This document shows positions 1-9,597 of a stretch of 36,460 nucleotides of DNA, piece by piece. The notes below the pieces were generated by a model. The model saw only the letters and a program-made list of their open reading frames with translations. It ran no database searches and was not told the origin of the DNA. Position 1 is the stretch's first letter. Each line of letters starts with the position of its first letter. The stretch is from NCBI GenBank assembly GCA_022768945.1, contig JALEKY010000006.1, positions 1 through 36,460 of the forward strand. The letters run 5' to 3'. This stretch comes from Christensenellaceae bacterium (lineage in GTDB: Bacteria; Bacillota; Clostridia; Christensenellales; Borkfalkiaceae). A program made the position numbers and the translations under genes.

Positions 1-21
1 GCGGTTTTTTTGTATAAAGAA

Positions 22-44
22 AACCACGCGATAGTCGCGTGGTT
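22..44 (-). terminator. Terminator-like hairpin at window start
   Basis: A perfect 10-bp inverted repeat with a 3-base loop (AACCACGCGA at 22-31, its complement at 35-44). Read on the minus strand it is followed by TTTTCTTT. It could end a minus-strand transcript coming from the tRNA side; with only 21 bases beyond it the context cannot be judged. Confidence 0.4.
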
Positions 45-195
45 CAGTAAAGGTTAACCGATGAAAAGGAATCTCCTTTGTGGTATAATAAATCTGATCT
101 GCCGGTCAGTGACAATTTATCCCGTGTACTTCCGATTTTTACTGTGCTACAACGGGGTAACGAAAGGCAAAAATATGGAGTAATAGAAGATAGTA

Positions 196-227
196 ATAAA
201 AAAGCCGAGCGATCTTATTCGCCCGGC
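196..227 (-). terminator. Rho-independent terminator (minus strand)
   Basis: A 9-bp stem with one mismatch (204-212 with 219-227), GC-rich, followed on the minus strand by six T (plus 198-203). It is a second terminator about 70 bp beyond the one directly after the tRNA. Confidence 0.6.
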
Positions 228-276
228 AATGTGTTTCGTGTGTATTCATTTTTTAATTCTGATACCGAAAAAGTCG

Positions 277-327
277 TTAAAAAAGAATAATACGAACTCC
301 GAATTGTTCTCGGTGTTCGTATTATTC
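277..327 (-). terminator. Terminator of tRNA-Ser
   Basis: An 18-bp stem with one mismatch (285-302 with 310-327), a 7-base loop, then a run of T on the minus strand. It starts 6 bases after the encoded CCA of the tRNA, so it is the likely transcript end of that gene. Confidence 0.75.
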
Positions 328-332
328 ACTCT

Positions 333-421
333 TGGCGGAAGCGGTGGGATTCGAACCCACGATACCTTGCGGTATACCTGATTTCGAGTCAGGGCCGTTA
401 TGACCACTTCGATACACTTCC
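333..421 (-). tRNA. tRNA-Ser (anticodon CGA)
   Basis: On the minus strand an 89-base cloverleaf can be drawn. The acceptor stem is GGAAGTG with CGCTTCC (one G-U pair), then discriminator G and an encoded CCA. The anticodon stem CCTGA/TCAGG holds the loop CTCGAAA, giving anticodon CGA, which reads UCG. The long variable arm (ATACC-GCAA-GGTAT) is typical of class II tRNAs and agrees with serine. The T arm is GTGGG-TTCGAAT-CCCAC. A strong hairpin terminator follows directly, so it is probably transcribed alone; I see no clear sigma-A promoter just upstream. Confidence 0.95.
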
Positions 422-561
422 AATCCGAATGCTAAATTATTTTACCACATTACTCGGAAATATCAAAGCGTTTTTAAGGCGTTTTGCAAAATTTCTTGTA
501 AAAATATAGTATTACGCCCAAACGTTTTTTTGCATGCAGATAAAAAATTCGCTCGTCCTTG

Positions 562-1263
562 TTAAATCGGTTCGCCTATAGCGCAATTTATAGTAGTCCA
601 AATTTCGTCCATTCTGCCTTCCGATCTATAACTGAAAAAAGAATTGTCACCGATAATAAGGTGGTCCTGAAGTCTGACGTTCTGAATGCCCAAACTTATA
701 GCAATCTTTTTAGTCGAAATATCGTCGTATTCGGACGGATAAACCGAGCCGCTCGGGTGATTGTGCGCTATAATCGCGTAGGCAGGGGAGAGCTCGCAAA
801 CTTTCAGCATTATTTCGGACAAATTGATGTTTACCTCCGTCTGTAGATTTTGACTGTAAAGCGTTCTGTCGAGAACTTTTCCGTCCTTTGCGAGAAGAAG
901 CATTGCGAATTTTTCGGTTTTTAAGCCGACGAACATCGTTCTGAAAAAAGCCGCCGCGTCCTGAATGTTCGAAATGGTATAGTAAGTTTCCTTATTCATC
1001 GCGTCGTTCATAATTTTACCGAAAATCTTAAATAAAACGACGCTTTTCTTGCCCATGCCCTTGACGTGCATAAGCGCTGCCGCAGGCGCTTCGATTACGC
1101 CGCGGACGCTGCCGTAAATATCAATCAATTCTTTTGCGATCGGCTTTACGTCCATTCTCGCTATCGAATAACAAAGAAGAAGCTCTACCGTTTCTACGTC
1201 CGTAAGCGTGGGATCGCACTCCAAAAATCGTGTATATAATCTTTCTCTGTGACCTTCGTGCAT
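562..1263 (-). CDS. radC: RadC-family JAB-domain protein
   Basis: RadC (formerly DUF2466) family, about 233 aa from the ATG at 1263. The N-terminal part has a helix-hairpin-helix region (YGSVRGVIEA...VKGMGKKS). The C-terminal JAB/MPN metallopeptidase-like domain carries HNHPSG followed by a downstream Asp, the zinc-ligand pattern of the family, and DHLIIG. The open frame extends upstream to 1347, but conserved RadC sequence starts at MHEGHRERLYTRF and a weak AAGAG lies before it, so I chose 1263. Family members were once linked to recombinational repair, but their cellular role is unsettled; many copies sit on mobile elements. Here it stands alone, minus strand, divergent from the nrdD operon. 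No terminator is obvious downstream. Confidence 0.88.
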   Translation of the reverse strand: MHEGHRERLYTRFLECDPTLTDVETVELLLCYSIARMDVKPIAKELIDIYGSVRGVIEAPAAALMHVKGMGKKSVVLFKIFGKIMNDAMNKETYYTISNIQDAAAFFRTMFVGLKTEKFAMLLLAKDGKVLDRTLYSQNLQTEVNINLSEIMLKVCELSPAYAIIAHNHPSGSVYPSEYDDISTKKIAISLGIQNVRLQDHLIIGDNSFFSYRSEGRMDEIWTTINCAIGEPI

Positions 1264-1500
1264 CTTTTTAGCTCTTGATAAATAAGTTTGTATATATTTT
1301 AGCATATAAAGGGAGAAATACGCAAAGATTTTCGATAATGTTTTCAAAAAAATTATGATTTTTCCGTTTTTAGTCGACGTTTCGGCGTTATGTCGTACGG
1401 TTTTGTCAAAAAAAAATTCCGCGGCAACATTCTAAAACACATATGTTATTTAGATATAAATTTCACTTATTTTTCACACGCGACTTTTAGTCGAAATCGC

Positions 1501-1529
1501 TTGACGAAAGAGCGTTTTTCTAATACAAT
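1501..1529 (+). promoter_or_regulatory. Possible second, distal promoter upstream of nrdD
   Basis: TTGACG (1501-1506), 17-bp spacer, TACAAT (1524-1529): a good sigma-A match about 290 bp before nrdD and upstream of the NrdR boxes. It could give a long nrdD leader or a small RNA. Nothing else I can support lies in 1264-1663. Confidence 0.45.
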
Positions 1530-1663
1530 CATTACAATCGAAAACGGGGAACAACCTGGTTATATTTCGCGACTTCGTTTCCTTAAACAACGAAAAATTC
1601 TTTTAATCGTATGGTTTTTCAACAGAAAACGTCGGTCGTGCGGATTTCTGAAAAAGTTAGATA

Positions 1664-1679
1664 GCTCAATATATTGTGG
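1664..1679 (+). promoter_or_regulatory. NrdR box 1
   Basis: GCTCAATATATTGTGG, with perfect core palindrome CAATATATTG, matches 13 of 16 positions of the NrdR-box consensus ACACWATATATWGTGT. It is paired with a second box whose centre is exactly 31 bp away, the three-turn spacing typical of tandem NrdR sites. NrdR represses ribonucleotide reductase genes in response to nucleotide levels. Confidence 0.8.
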
Positions 1680-1694
1680 TCTGAAAAAAATTTC

Positions 1695-1710
1695 ACACAA
1701 AATGTTGTGC
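1695..1710 (+). promoter_or_regulatory. NrdR box 2
   Basis: ACACAAAATGTTGTGC, containing the dyad CACAA-N4-TTGTG, matches 13 of 16 consensus positions. It ends 7 bp before the -35 of the nrdD promoter, so bound NrdR would sit just upstream of RNA polymerase. Confidence 0.8.
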
Positions 1711-1717
1711 TTTTTTC

Positions 1718-1746
1718 TTGTCAAAAATAAATTGTTGTGTTACAAT
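1718..1746 (+). promoter_or_regulatory. Sigma-A promoter of nrdD-trxB-nrdG
   Basis: TTGTCA (1718-1723), 17-bp spacer, TACAAT (1741-1746). Expected start near 1753, giving a leader of about 60 bases before the AAAGGGAGG ribosome-binding site of nrdD. The leader holds a short hairpin-capable GC stretch near 1764-1782. Confidence 0.75.
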
Positions 1747-1815
1747 ATCTAAGCACACCGAATCGGGCGGAAAACGTCCGGATAAAAAGAATAGATTTTA
1801 AAAGGGAGGCAGTAA

Positions 1816-4191
1816 ATGTATAAAGTAAAGAAAAGGGACGGATCTTCTTCTGAATTCGATTTATCGAAAATCAAACTTGCGATGATAAAAGCGTTTGACG
1901 CGAGCAACGTTCATTATCACAAAGACGTTATAGACGCAATGGCTTTGAAAGTCACAGCCGATTTCGAACCGAAAATCAAAGACGGTTACGTTACCGTAGA
2001 AGACATACAGGACAGCGTTGAAGTTGTTCTCATTCAGTCGGGTTACGTTAACGTTGCGAAAAATTACATTCTTTACAGAAAATCGCACGAAACGATAAGA
2101 GAGATTAAAGAAACCATTCTCGACTACAAACAGGTAGTAGACTCTTACGTTAAGCTCGAAGACTGGAGAGTAAAGGAAAATTCCACCGTTACGTATTCCG
2201 TAGGCGGACTTATTTTGTCCAACTCCGGCGCAATCACTGCTAACTACTGGCTCAGCGAAGTTTACGATGAGGAAATCGCTCAGGCGCATAAGAACGCGGA
2301 TATTCATATTCACGATCTTTCCATGCTTACCGGTTACTGCGCAGGCTGGTCGCTTAAACAACTTATAAAAGAAGGATTGGGCGGAATTCCCGGCAAAATC
2401 ACTTCTTCTCCCGCGGCGCATCTTTCCACGCTCTGCAACCAGATGGTAAACTTCCTCGGAATAATGCAGAACGAATGGGCGGGCGCGCAGGCGTTCTCGT
2501 CTTTCGATACTTATCTCGCGCCTTTCGTTAAGGTCGATCATCTTACTTATAAAGAAGTTAAACAGTGCATTCAGTCGTTCATTTACGGCGTAAACACTCC
2601 GTCGAGATGGGGTACTCAGGCGCCGTTCACGAATATCACTCTCGATTGGGTTGTTCCCGGCGACCTTGCCGAAATCAACGCTATCGTCGGCGGCAAGGAA
2701 ATGGACTTCAAATATAAAGACTGCGTAGAGGAAATGGCTCTCGTAAACAAAGCCTTTATTGAAATAATGATAGAGGGCGACGCTAACGGCAGAGGTTTCC
2801 AATACCCGATTCCTACCTACTCGATTACTAAGAACTTCGATTGGTCGGAAACCGAAAACAATAAACTTCTTTTCGAAATGACCGCTAAATACGGCACTCC
2901 GTATTTCAGCAACTATATAAACAGCGATATGGAACCGAGCGACGTAAGAAGTATGTGCTGCAGACTTCGTCTCGATCTTCGCGAACTCCGTAAAAAGTCC
3001 GGCGGCTTCTTCGGCAGCGGCGAAAGCACCGGTTCTGTCGGCGTTGTAACTATCAATATGCCGAGAATCGCTTATCTTTCCAAGGACGAAAGCGAATTCT
3101 TCCATCGTCTGGACAAGCTTATGGATATTTCCGCGCGTTCTCTTAAAATCAAGAGAAACGTTATAAGCAAACTTCTCGAAGCCGGCTTGTATCCTTATAC
3201 CAAGAGATACCTCGGCACGTTCAACAATCACTTCTCTACCATCGGTCTTGTCGGTATGAACGAAGCGTGCCTCAACGCAGCCTGGATAAGAAAGGACCTC
3301 ACGCAGAAAGAAGCTCAGCAGTTCACTATAAAAGTTCTCAATCATATGAGAAGCCGTCTTTCCGATTATCAGGAACTTTACGGTGACCTTTACAACCTCG
3401 AAGCTACACCCGCCGAATCGACCACTTACAGACTTGCAAAACACGACGTAAAGAAGTATCCCGGAATTATCACGGCGGCTAAAGAGGGACAGGCTCCGTT
3501 CTACACGAACAGCTCGCACCTCCCCGTAGGCTATACGGACGACGTTTTCAGCGCGCTCGATATTCAGGACGAACTTCAGACTCTTTACACATCCGGTACC
3601 GTTTTCCACGCGTTCTTAGGTCAGAAGCTCCCCGATTGGAAGTCGGCGGCTACGCTCGTAAGAAAGATTGCGGAAAACTACAAACTGCCTTATTACACTA
3701 TTTCGCCCACGTACTCGGTATGTCAGGAACACGGATATATCGCCGGCGAGCATTTCACTTGTCCCAAGTGCGGCAGAGCGAGCGAGGTTTACAGCCGTAT
3801 TACCGGATATTACAGACCTGTTCAGAACTGGAACGACGGTAAGACGAGCGAATTCAAGCAGAGAAAGGTTTACGACGTAGCTCATTCGGTTCTTCACGAA
3901 GGCAGAATGAATAAGGAAGAAAAAGCGGAAGTAAAGGAAAATTGCCAGGACAAACCGGCGGAAAATCTTTTATTTACGAGAAAGACTTGCCCGAACTGCA
4001 AGACTTCTAAAATTCTTCTCGATAAGGCAGGTATAAAATACGTTGCGATAGACGCGGAAGAGCAGAAAGACGTAACGCTTAAATACGGCGTAACCAACGC
4101 TCCCACGTTATTGGTACCCACGGGTAGCGGATATGAAGTTTACGATAACGTAAGCAAAATCAAAAAGTACGTAGAGGATCAAAAGAACTGA
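1816..4191 (+). CDS. nrdD: Anaerobic (class III) ribonucleoside-triphosphate reductase with C-terminal redoxin domain
   Basis: 791 aa, start supported by GGGAGG 8 bases upstream. Residues 1-95 form an ATP-cone regulatory domain (YKVKKRDGSSSEFDLSKI). The central part is the 10-stranded glycyl-radical barrel, with a SMCCRL segment. A zinc-site region (C...CPKC near 634-653) precedes the glycyl-radical loop RITGYYRPVQNWN, the radical being on Gly664. Unusually, a thioredoxin/glutaredoxin-like domain follows from about residue 718: active-site CPNC at 725-728 and a cis-proline motif NAPT. The enzyme makes dNTPs from NTPs without oxygen after activation by NrdG. The fused redoxin and the adjacent flavin reductase suggest a thiol reductant rather than formate. 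It heads an operon with the next two genes under NrdR boxes. Confidence 0.96.
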   Translation: MYKVKKRDGSSSEFDLSKIKLAMIKAFDASNVHYHKDVIDAMALKVTADFEPKIKDGYVTVEDIQDSVEVVLIQSGYVNVAKNYILYRKSHETIREIKETILDYKQVVDSYVKLEDWRVKENSTVTYSVGGLILSNSGAITANYWLSEVYDEEIAQAHKNADIHIHDLSMLTGYCAGWSLKQLIKEGLGGIPGKITSSPAAHLSTLCNQMVNFLGIMQNEWAGAQAFSSFDTYLAPFVKVDHLTYKEVKQCIQSFIYGVNTPSRWGTQAPFTNITLDWVVPGDLAEINAIVGGKEMDFKYKDCVEEMALVNKAFIEIMIEGDANGRGFQYPIPTYSITKNFDWSETENNKLLFEMTAKYGTPYFSNYINSDMEPSDVRSMCCRLRLDLRELRKKSGGFFGSGESTGSVGVVTINMPRIAYLSKDESEFFHRLDKLMDISARSLKIKRNVISKLLEAGLYPYTKRYLGTFNNHFSTIGLVGMNEACLNAAWIRKDLTQKEAQQFTIKVLNHMRSRLSDYQELYGDLYNLEATPAESTTYRLAKHDVKKYPGIITAAKEGQAPFYTNSSHLPVGYTDDVFSALDIQDELQTLYTSGTVFHAFLGQKLPDWKSAATLVRKIAENYKLPYYTISPTYSVCQEHGYIAGEHFTCPKCGRASEVYSRITGYYRPVQNWNDGKTSEFKQRKVYDVAHSVLHEGRMNKEEKAEVKENCQDKPAENLLFTRKTCPNCKTSKILLDKAGIKYVAIDAEEQKDVTLKYGVTNAPTLLVPTGSGYEVYDNVSKIKKYVEDQKN

Positions 4192-4192
4192 T

Positions 4193-5104
4193 ATGACCGA
4201 CGTTATAGTTATCGGCGGAGGAATTGCAGGAATGACCGCGGCTCTTAACTGCTTAAGGGGAGGCAAAAGCGTGCTTCTCCTTGAAAAAGAGAGCTTCGGC
4301 GGACAGATAGCAAACTCTCCGAGAGTTGAAAATTATCCTTCGTTCAAACAGATTTCCGGACTCGAACTCGCGGATAAAATCTTCGATCAGATTTCTGAGC
4401 TCGGAGTCGAATTCGATATAGACAAAGTTACCGGGATAGTAAAAAACGGAGAGAAAGACTTTACCGTAAAAACCGAGTATTCCGAACACAAATGCAAAGC
4501 GGTAATCATCGCGTGCGGCGTAAAACATCGCAAGCTGAACGTAGCGGGCGAAGAAAAATTTACGGGTAAAGGCGTTTACTACTGCGCGGTATGCGACGGC
4601 GCGTTCTATAAAGATCAAGAGGTAACGCTCGTAGGCGACGCGAATAGCGCGCTTCAGTACGCGCTTCTCCTTTCAAACTATTGCTCGAAAGTAAAAATGG
4701 TTACCATGTTCGACCGTTTCTTCGGAGATAAGGCGTTACAGGACGCTGTTCTCGCGCGCGACAATATAGAAGTAATTCACGGCTACGTTACGGAAAAGGT
4801 TCTCGGAGACGAGAAATTCGAGGGCGTTTTGCTCAAAGAAACTAAAGGCGAAAACAGACTTGAAATTAAAAATTCGGCTCTGTTCGTGGCAATCGGTCAG
4901 GTTTCGGATAACGAGGTTTTCTCGGGCGTTTGCAAGCTCGACAAAGACGGCTTTATCGTTTCGGGAGAAGAATGCTTCTCGGGGACGGACGGCGTTTTCG
5001 TCGCGGGGGATTGCAGAACAAAGAAAATTCGTTCGCTCTGCACGGCTTCTTCGGACGGTATAATCGCGGCATTGTCGGCGGTAAGCTATCTCGACAGAAA
5101 GTAA
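4193..5104 (+). CDS. trxB: Thioredoxin-reductase-like flavoprotein, atypical cofactor site
   Basis: 303 aa, starting 1 base after the nrdD stop, so translationally linked. N-terminal FAD-binding motif GGGIAG (8-13), redox-active CAVC at 131-134, and the C-terminal FAD motif GVFVAGDCR are intact. The pyridine-nucleotide domain is odd: where TrxB has GGGDSA it has GDANSA (148-153), and the HRR...R patch that binds the NADPH 2'-phosphate is replaced by MFDRFFGDK (172-180). Loss of both motifs is described for ferredoxin-dependent flavin thioredoxin reductases of clostridia. It probably reduces the redoxin domain of the neighbouring NrdD; the electron donor is inferred, not shown. Confidence 0.9.
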   Translation: MTDVIVIGGGIAGMTAALNCLRGGKSVLLLEKESFGGQIANSPRVENYPSFKQISGLELADKIFDQISELGVEFDIDKVTGIVKNGEKDFTVKTEYSEHKCKAVIIACGVKHRKLNVAGEEKFTGKGVYYCAVCDGAFYKDQEVTLVGDANSALQYALLLSNYCSKVKMVTMFDRFFGDKALQDAVLARDNIEVIHGYVTEKVLGDEKFEGVLLKETKGENRLEIKNSALFVAIGQVSDNEVFSGVCKLDKDGFIVSGEECFSGTDGVFVAGDCRTKKIRSLCTASSDGIIAALSAVSYLDRK

Positions 5105-5136
5105 ACTGTCCTAAAAACAAATATATTACAATGCGG

Positions 5137-5158
5137 GCGCGTAAATGTTTTTACGCGC
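5137..5158 (+). other. Hairpin between trxB-like gene and nrdG
   Basis: GCGCGTAAA (5137-5145) and its exact complement (5150-5158) around a 4-base loop, followed by only a weak T stretch. It could trim or attenuate the transcript between trxB and nrdG; it is too weak to call a terminator. Confidence 0.4.
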
Positions 5159-5176
5159 TCGTTTAAACGGAAAAAT

Positions 5177-5869
5177 ATGATTTTCGCAGGAATAGAAAAA
5201 ATATCGCTCGTCGATTATAAAGATTATTTAACGTGCGTGGTTTTTACGCCCGGTTGCAATTTTCGTTGTCCTTTCTGCCAGAATTCCTCGCTCGTGACTT
5301 CCAAAGGTTCGGCGGAAATAGACGAAGAGGAAGTTTTAGAGTATCTCGAAAAGAAGAAAAAACTTCTCGACGCGTTCGGAATTACCGGCGGCGAACCGAC
5401 TTTGCACAAGGGGATAGAGAGGGTTTACGAGAGAGTTAAAGAGCTCGGGTTAAAAACAAAACTCGACACGAACGGAACGAACCCCGAACTCGTAAGAAGG
5501 CTGATAGACAGAAAACTCGTCGATTACGTCGCCATGGACATAAAAAACTCTTTCGACGACTATCTGCCGATAATAGGCATGAAGAATTTCGATTTGACTC
5601 CCGTAAAAGAAACGGCGGCGCTGCTCCTCGAGAATAAAACGGAATATGAATTCCGCACCACTCTCGTTAAGGAATTCCATACGGAAAGAAACATAGAGCA
5701 GATAGGCAAAGACCTTAAAGGGGCGGAAAAATTCTTTTTCCAGAAGTTTGCGGATAAGGGAACGTGTCTCGAAGAAGGCTTGCATGCATGCTCGGACGAG
5801 CAGACCGAAGAGTTTATAAAAATCCTTTCGAAGTACGTAAAGTTCGTTGGGAAAAGAGGTTTCGACTGA
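5177..5869 (+). CDS. nrdG: Anaerobic ribonucleotide reductase activating protein (radical SAM)
   Basis: 230 aa. The radical-SAM [4Fe-4S] motif is CNFRCPFC (CxxxCxxC) near residues 27-34, followed by the SAM-binding GITGGEPT. It uses S-adenosylmethionine to place the glycyl radical on NrdD. The length and the N-terminal FAGIEKISLVDY match the NrdG2 type common in clostridia rather than the shorter E. coli enzyme. It lies 72 bp after trxB with a hairpin between and a weak GGAAAA ribosome-binding site, and a strong terminator follows, so it closes the NrdR-controlled operon. Confidence 0.93.
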   Translation: MIFAGIEKISLVDYKDYLTCVVFTPGCNFRCPFCQNSSLVTSKGSAEIDEEEVLEYLEKKKKLLDAFGITGGEPTLHKGIERVYERVKELGLKTKLDTNGTNPELVRRLIDRKLVDYVAMDIKNSFDDYLPIIGMKNFDLTPVKETAALLLENKTEYEFRTTLVKEFHTERNIEQIGKDLKGAEKFFFQKFADKGTCLEEGLHACSDEQTEEFIKILSKYVKFVGKRGFD

Positions 5870-5912
5870 TTAGATTTATCTCGATTCTTATAATATCAAT
5901 ATTTATAAAGAG

Positions 5913-5960
5913 ATTTACGAGGCGGAAAAGCAACGAATTTTCCCCCTCGTAAATTTTTTT
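5913..5960 (+). terminator. Terminator of the nrd operon
   Basis: A 17-bp stem with one central C-C mismatch (5913-5929 with 5938-5954), 8-base loop, then eight T. Confidence 0.9.
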
Positions 5961-5990
5961 TGAAATTTTTTATTTTTTTGTCAAAAACTC

Positions 5991-6019
5991 TTGACAAGAT
6001 AAAAAACGGGGTGTATAAT
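5991..6019 (+). promoter_or_regulatory. Sigma-A promoter of hrcA operon
   Basis: Full consensus: TTGACA, 17-bp spacer, TATAAT. Expected start near 6026, directly before the CIRCE operator. Confidence 0.92.
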
Positions 6020-6029
6020 TTAGACAAAA

Positions 6030-6056
6030 TTAGCAGTCGAGGTGATTGAGTGCTAA
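6030..6056 (+). promoter_or_regulatory. CIRCE operator (HrcA binding site)
   Basis: TTAGCAGTC-N9-GAGTGCTAA. This differs from the canonical TTAGCACTC-N9-GAGTGCTAA by one base in the left arm. It covers the start of the transcript, where HrcA represses the heat-shock operon. Confidence 0.93.
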
Positions 6057-6099
6057 CAAATAATATCCTGATTTGCTAAACAAGGAGGCGAGGAAAGGT

Positions 6100-7125
6100 A
6101 TGAAACTTTCCGAAAGGAAAAAGAAAATATTGCAGATAGTCGTCGACGACTATATAGACACTGCAATGCCCGTTTCCTCAAGCAGTATAGCGAATAAATA
6201 TCTGACGGATATAAGCTCGGCAACAGTGAGGAGCGAACTCAGCGCGCTCGAAGAACTCGGGTTCCTGACGCAGCTGCACACGTCGAGCGGAAGAATTCCG
6301 TCGCCGGAAGCTTATAAACTTTACGTAAGCGAGCTTATGGTAAAGGATAAACTTTCCGTGAAAGAACTAAACTATATAAAAAGAATATTTACCGAGAAAT
6401 CGGGCAATATAGAACACGTTATCAAGAACGCCGTAAAAGTTATTTCGGAGCTTACGAATTACACGTCGATAGGCGTGCCCGCCACGGGTGCGGACGAAAA
6501 GATAGAGGTAATAAAGCTCGTAAGATTTAAACCTACGGCAACTCTTGTAATAATCGTAACGCAGTCGAGATTGTATAAAGACAACTTTATTCAGATTTCG
6601 GAAGACGTTACGGACAAACAGGTGGAAAGTTATTCGGAGATGCTTTCGAAGATACTCGTAGGAAAAACCCTTAACGAAGTCGCAAACTCGGGCGAAGAGC
6701 TTATAAACGAGTTTAACGATTACAGGGACGTTTTCTATAAGGTTATCGAAGCGCTCAAGGAATATGTATCCGAAAGCGAAGAAGTCGTTATGGAAGGCAA
6801 AGAAAAGATATTGCAGCATCCGGAATATGCGGACGTCGACAATATCAAAAAGTTCTTGTCTGTTGTTTCGAGCAACGACAGAATAGCCGATATAATGACG
6901 AGCGAAAACGGAAAAGAATTGAAGCTTAACGTTCAGATCGGTTCGAAAGAAGAAGGAAGCTGCGTGCCGGACGGTTGTTCGGTAGTTTCAGCGACGTATT
7001 CTGTAAACGGTCAGAAGCTCGGAACATACGGCGTTATAGGTCCTTCGAGAATGGACTATCAAAAAGTCGTATCCGTCCTCGAGAACGTAGGCAAAATTCT
7101 CGAAAGCATACTTTCCGGTAAATAA
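6100..7125 (+). CDS. hrcA: Heat-inducible transcription repressor HrcA
   Basis: 341 aa from the ATG at 6100, chosen because MKLSERKKKILQIVVDDYI is the usual HrcA N-terminus and AAGGAGG lies 11 bases before it; the frame is open 27 bases further up. Residues 1-70 form the winged helix that reads CIRCE (SSATVRSELSALEELGFL...HTSSGRIPS). The rest is a GAF-like and dimerisation region ending in GVIGPSRMDYQKVVSVL. HrcA represses this operon and groESL and is itself kept active by GroEL. It is the first gene of hrcA-grpE-dnaK-dnaJ, with the operator just upstream. Confidence 0.95.
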   Translation: MKLSERKKKILQIVVDDYIDTAMPVSSSSIANKYLTDISSATVRSELSALEELGFLTQLHTSSGRIPSPEAYKLYVSELMVKDKLSVKELNYIKRIFTEKSGNIEHVIKNAVKVISELTNYTSIGVPATGADEKIEVIKLVRFKPTATLVIIVTQSRLYKDNFIQISEDVTDKQVESYSEMLSKILVGKTLNEVANSGEELINEFNDYRDVFYKVIEALKEYVSESEEVVMEGKEKILQHPEYADVDNIKKFLSVVSSNDRIADIMTSENGKELKLNVQIGSKEEGSCVPDGCSVVSATYSVNGQKLGTYGVIGPSRMDYQKVVSVLENVGKILESILSGK

Positions 7126-7139
7126 GCGAGGTGATTTAA

Positions 7140-7730
7140 GTGTCCAAGAACAAACATAACAATGCTTACTTAAACGAGGAAGCGGAAAACGAAAAAACCG
7201 AAAACGAACTCGAGGACGAAACGGTCGACGAGGTTTGCGACGAGTTCGTGAACGAAACTTCGGAGCTTAAGAAAGAAAACGAGGACTTAAAAAAGAAAAT
7301 AGAAGAGCTTACGAAACAGTCGGACGACTACAAAGACAAGTGGTACAGAACGGCTGCGGAGTTCGAAAACTTCAAAAAACGCAATAACGAAACCCGTAAA
7401 AACGCTTACGAAGAGGGCAAAGCCGATACGATAAAAAAGATTTTATTCGTAGGAGATACGGTTGAGCGAGCTCTTTCGTACGGACTTGATGAGAAAACCG
7501 AGGAAGGTATAAAATTGATTCTCCGTCAATACGGCGAAGTTCTTACCAATCTCGGACTTGAAGAAATCAATCCGATAGGCGAAAAATTCGATCCCGCCGT
7601 TTCGGAGGCAATCTTTACAAAAGATGCCGAAGAAGGTCAGGAAAGCGGCACCGTCGAACAGGTTTTCTTAAAAGGCTACAAACTGGGCGGAAAAATCATA
7701 AGATACGCTCAGGTAGTAGTTATCAAATAA
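7140..7730 (+). CDS. grpE: Nucleotide exchange factor GrpE
   Basis: 196 aa with a GTG start at 7140 behind GAGGTGA. The first 40 residues are very acidic and probably disordered, followed by a coiled coil (ELKKENEDLKKKIEELTKQ) and the core WYRTAAEFENFKKR, and the beta domain ending VFLKGYKLGGKIIRYAQVVV. It releases ADP from DnaK. The gene sits 14 bp after hrcA and 32 bp before dnaK. Family assignment is secure from the core motif and operon position. Confidence 0.95.
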   Translation: MSKNKHNNAYLNEEAENEKTENELEDETVDEVCDEFVNETSELKKENEDLKKKIEELTKQSDDYKDKWYRTAAEFENFKKRNNETRKNAYEEGKADTIKKILFVGDTVERALSYGLDEKTEEGIKLILRQYGEVLTNLGLEEINPIGEKFDPAVSEAIFTKDAEEGQESGTVEQVFLKGYKLGGKIIRYAQVVVIK

Positions 7731-7747
7731 AAAAAATTTTTCTATAA

Positions 7748-9568
<1,821 letters not shown>

Positions 9569-9597
9569 TAGGAAATAACTTTTAGTAAAAATATTTC

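Noticed and set aside
78-290. 70-codon frame near the window start
   Set aside because: TTG start, covers a terminator hairpin, no motif.
1390-1752. 120-codon frame upstream of nrdD
   Set aside because: It runs through two promoters and both NrdR boxes, has no ribosome-binding site and an AT-driven composition.
1861-3609. 582-codon open frame antisense to nrdD
   Set aside because: Mirrors the codon usage of nrdD; low-complexity Phe/Val/Arg protein without motifs.
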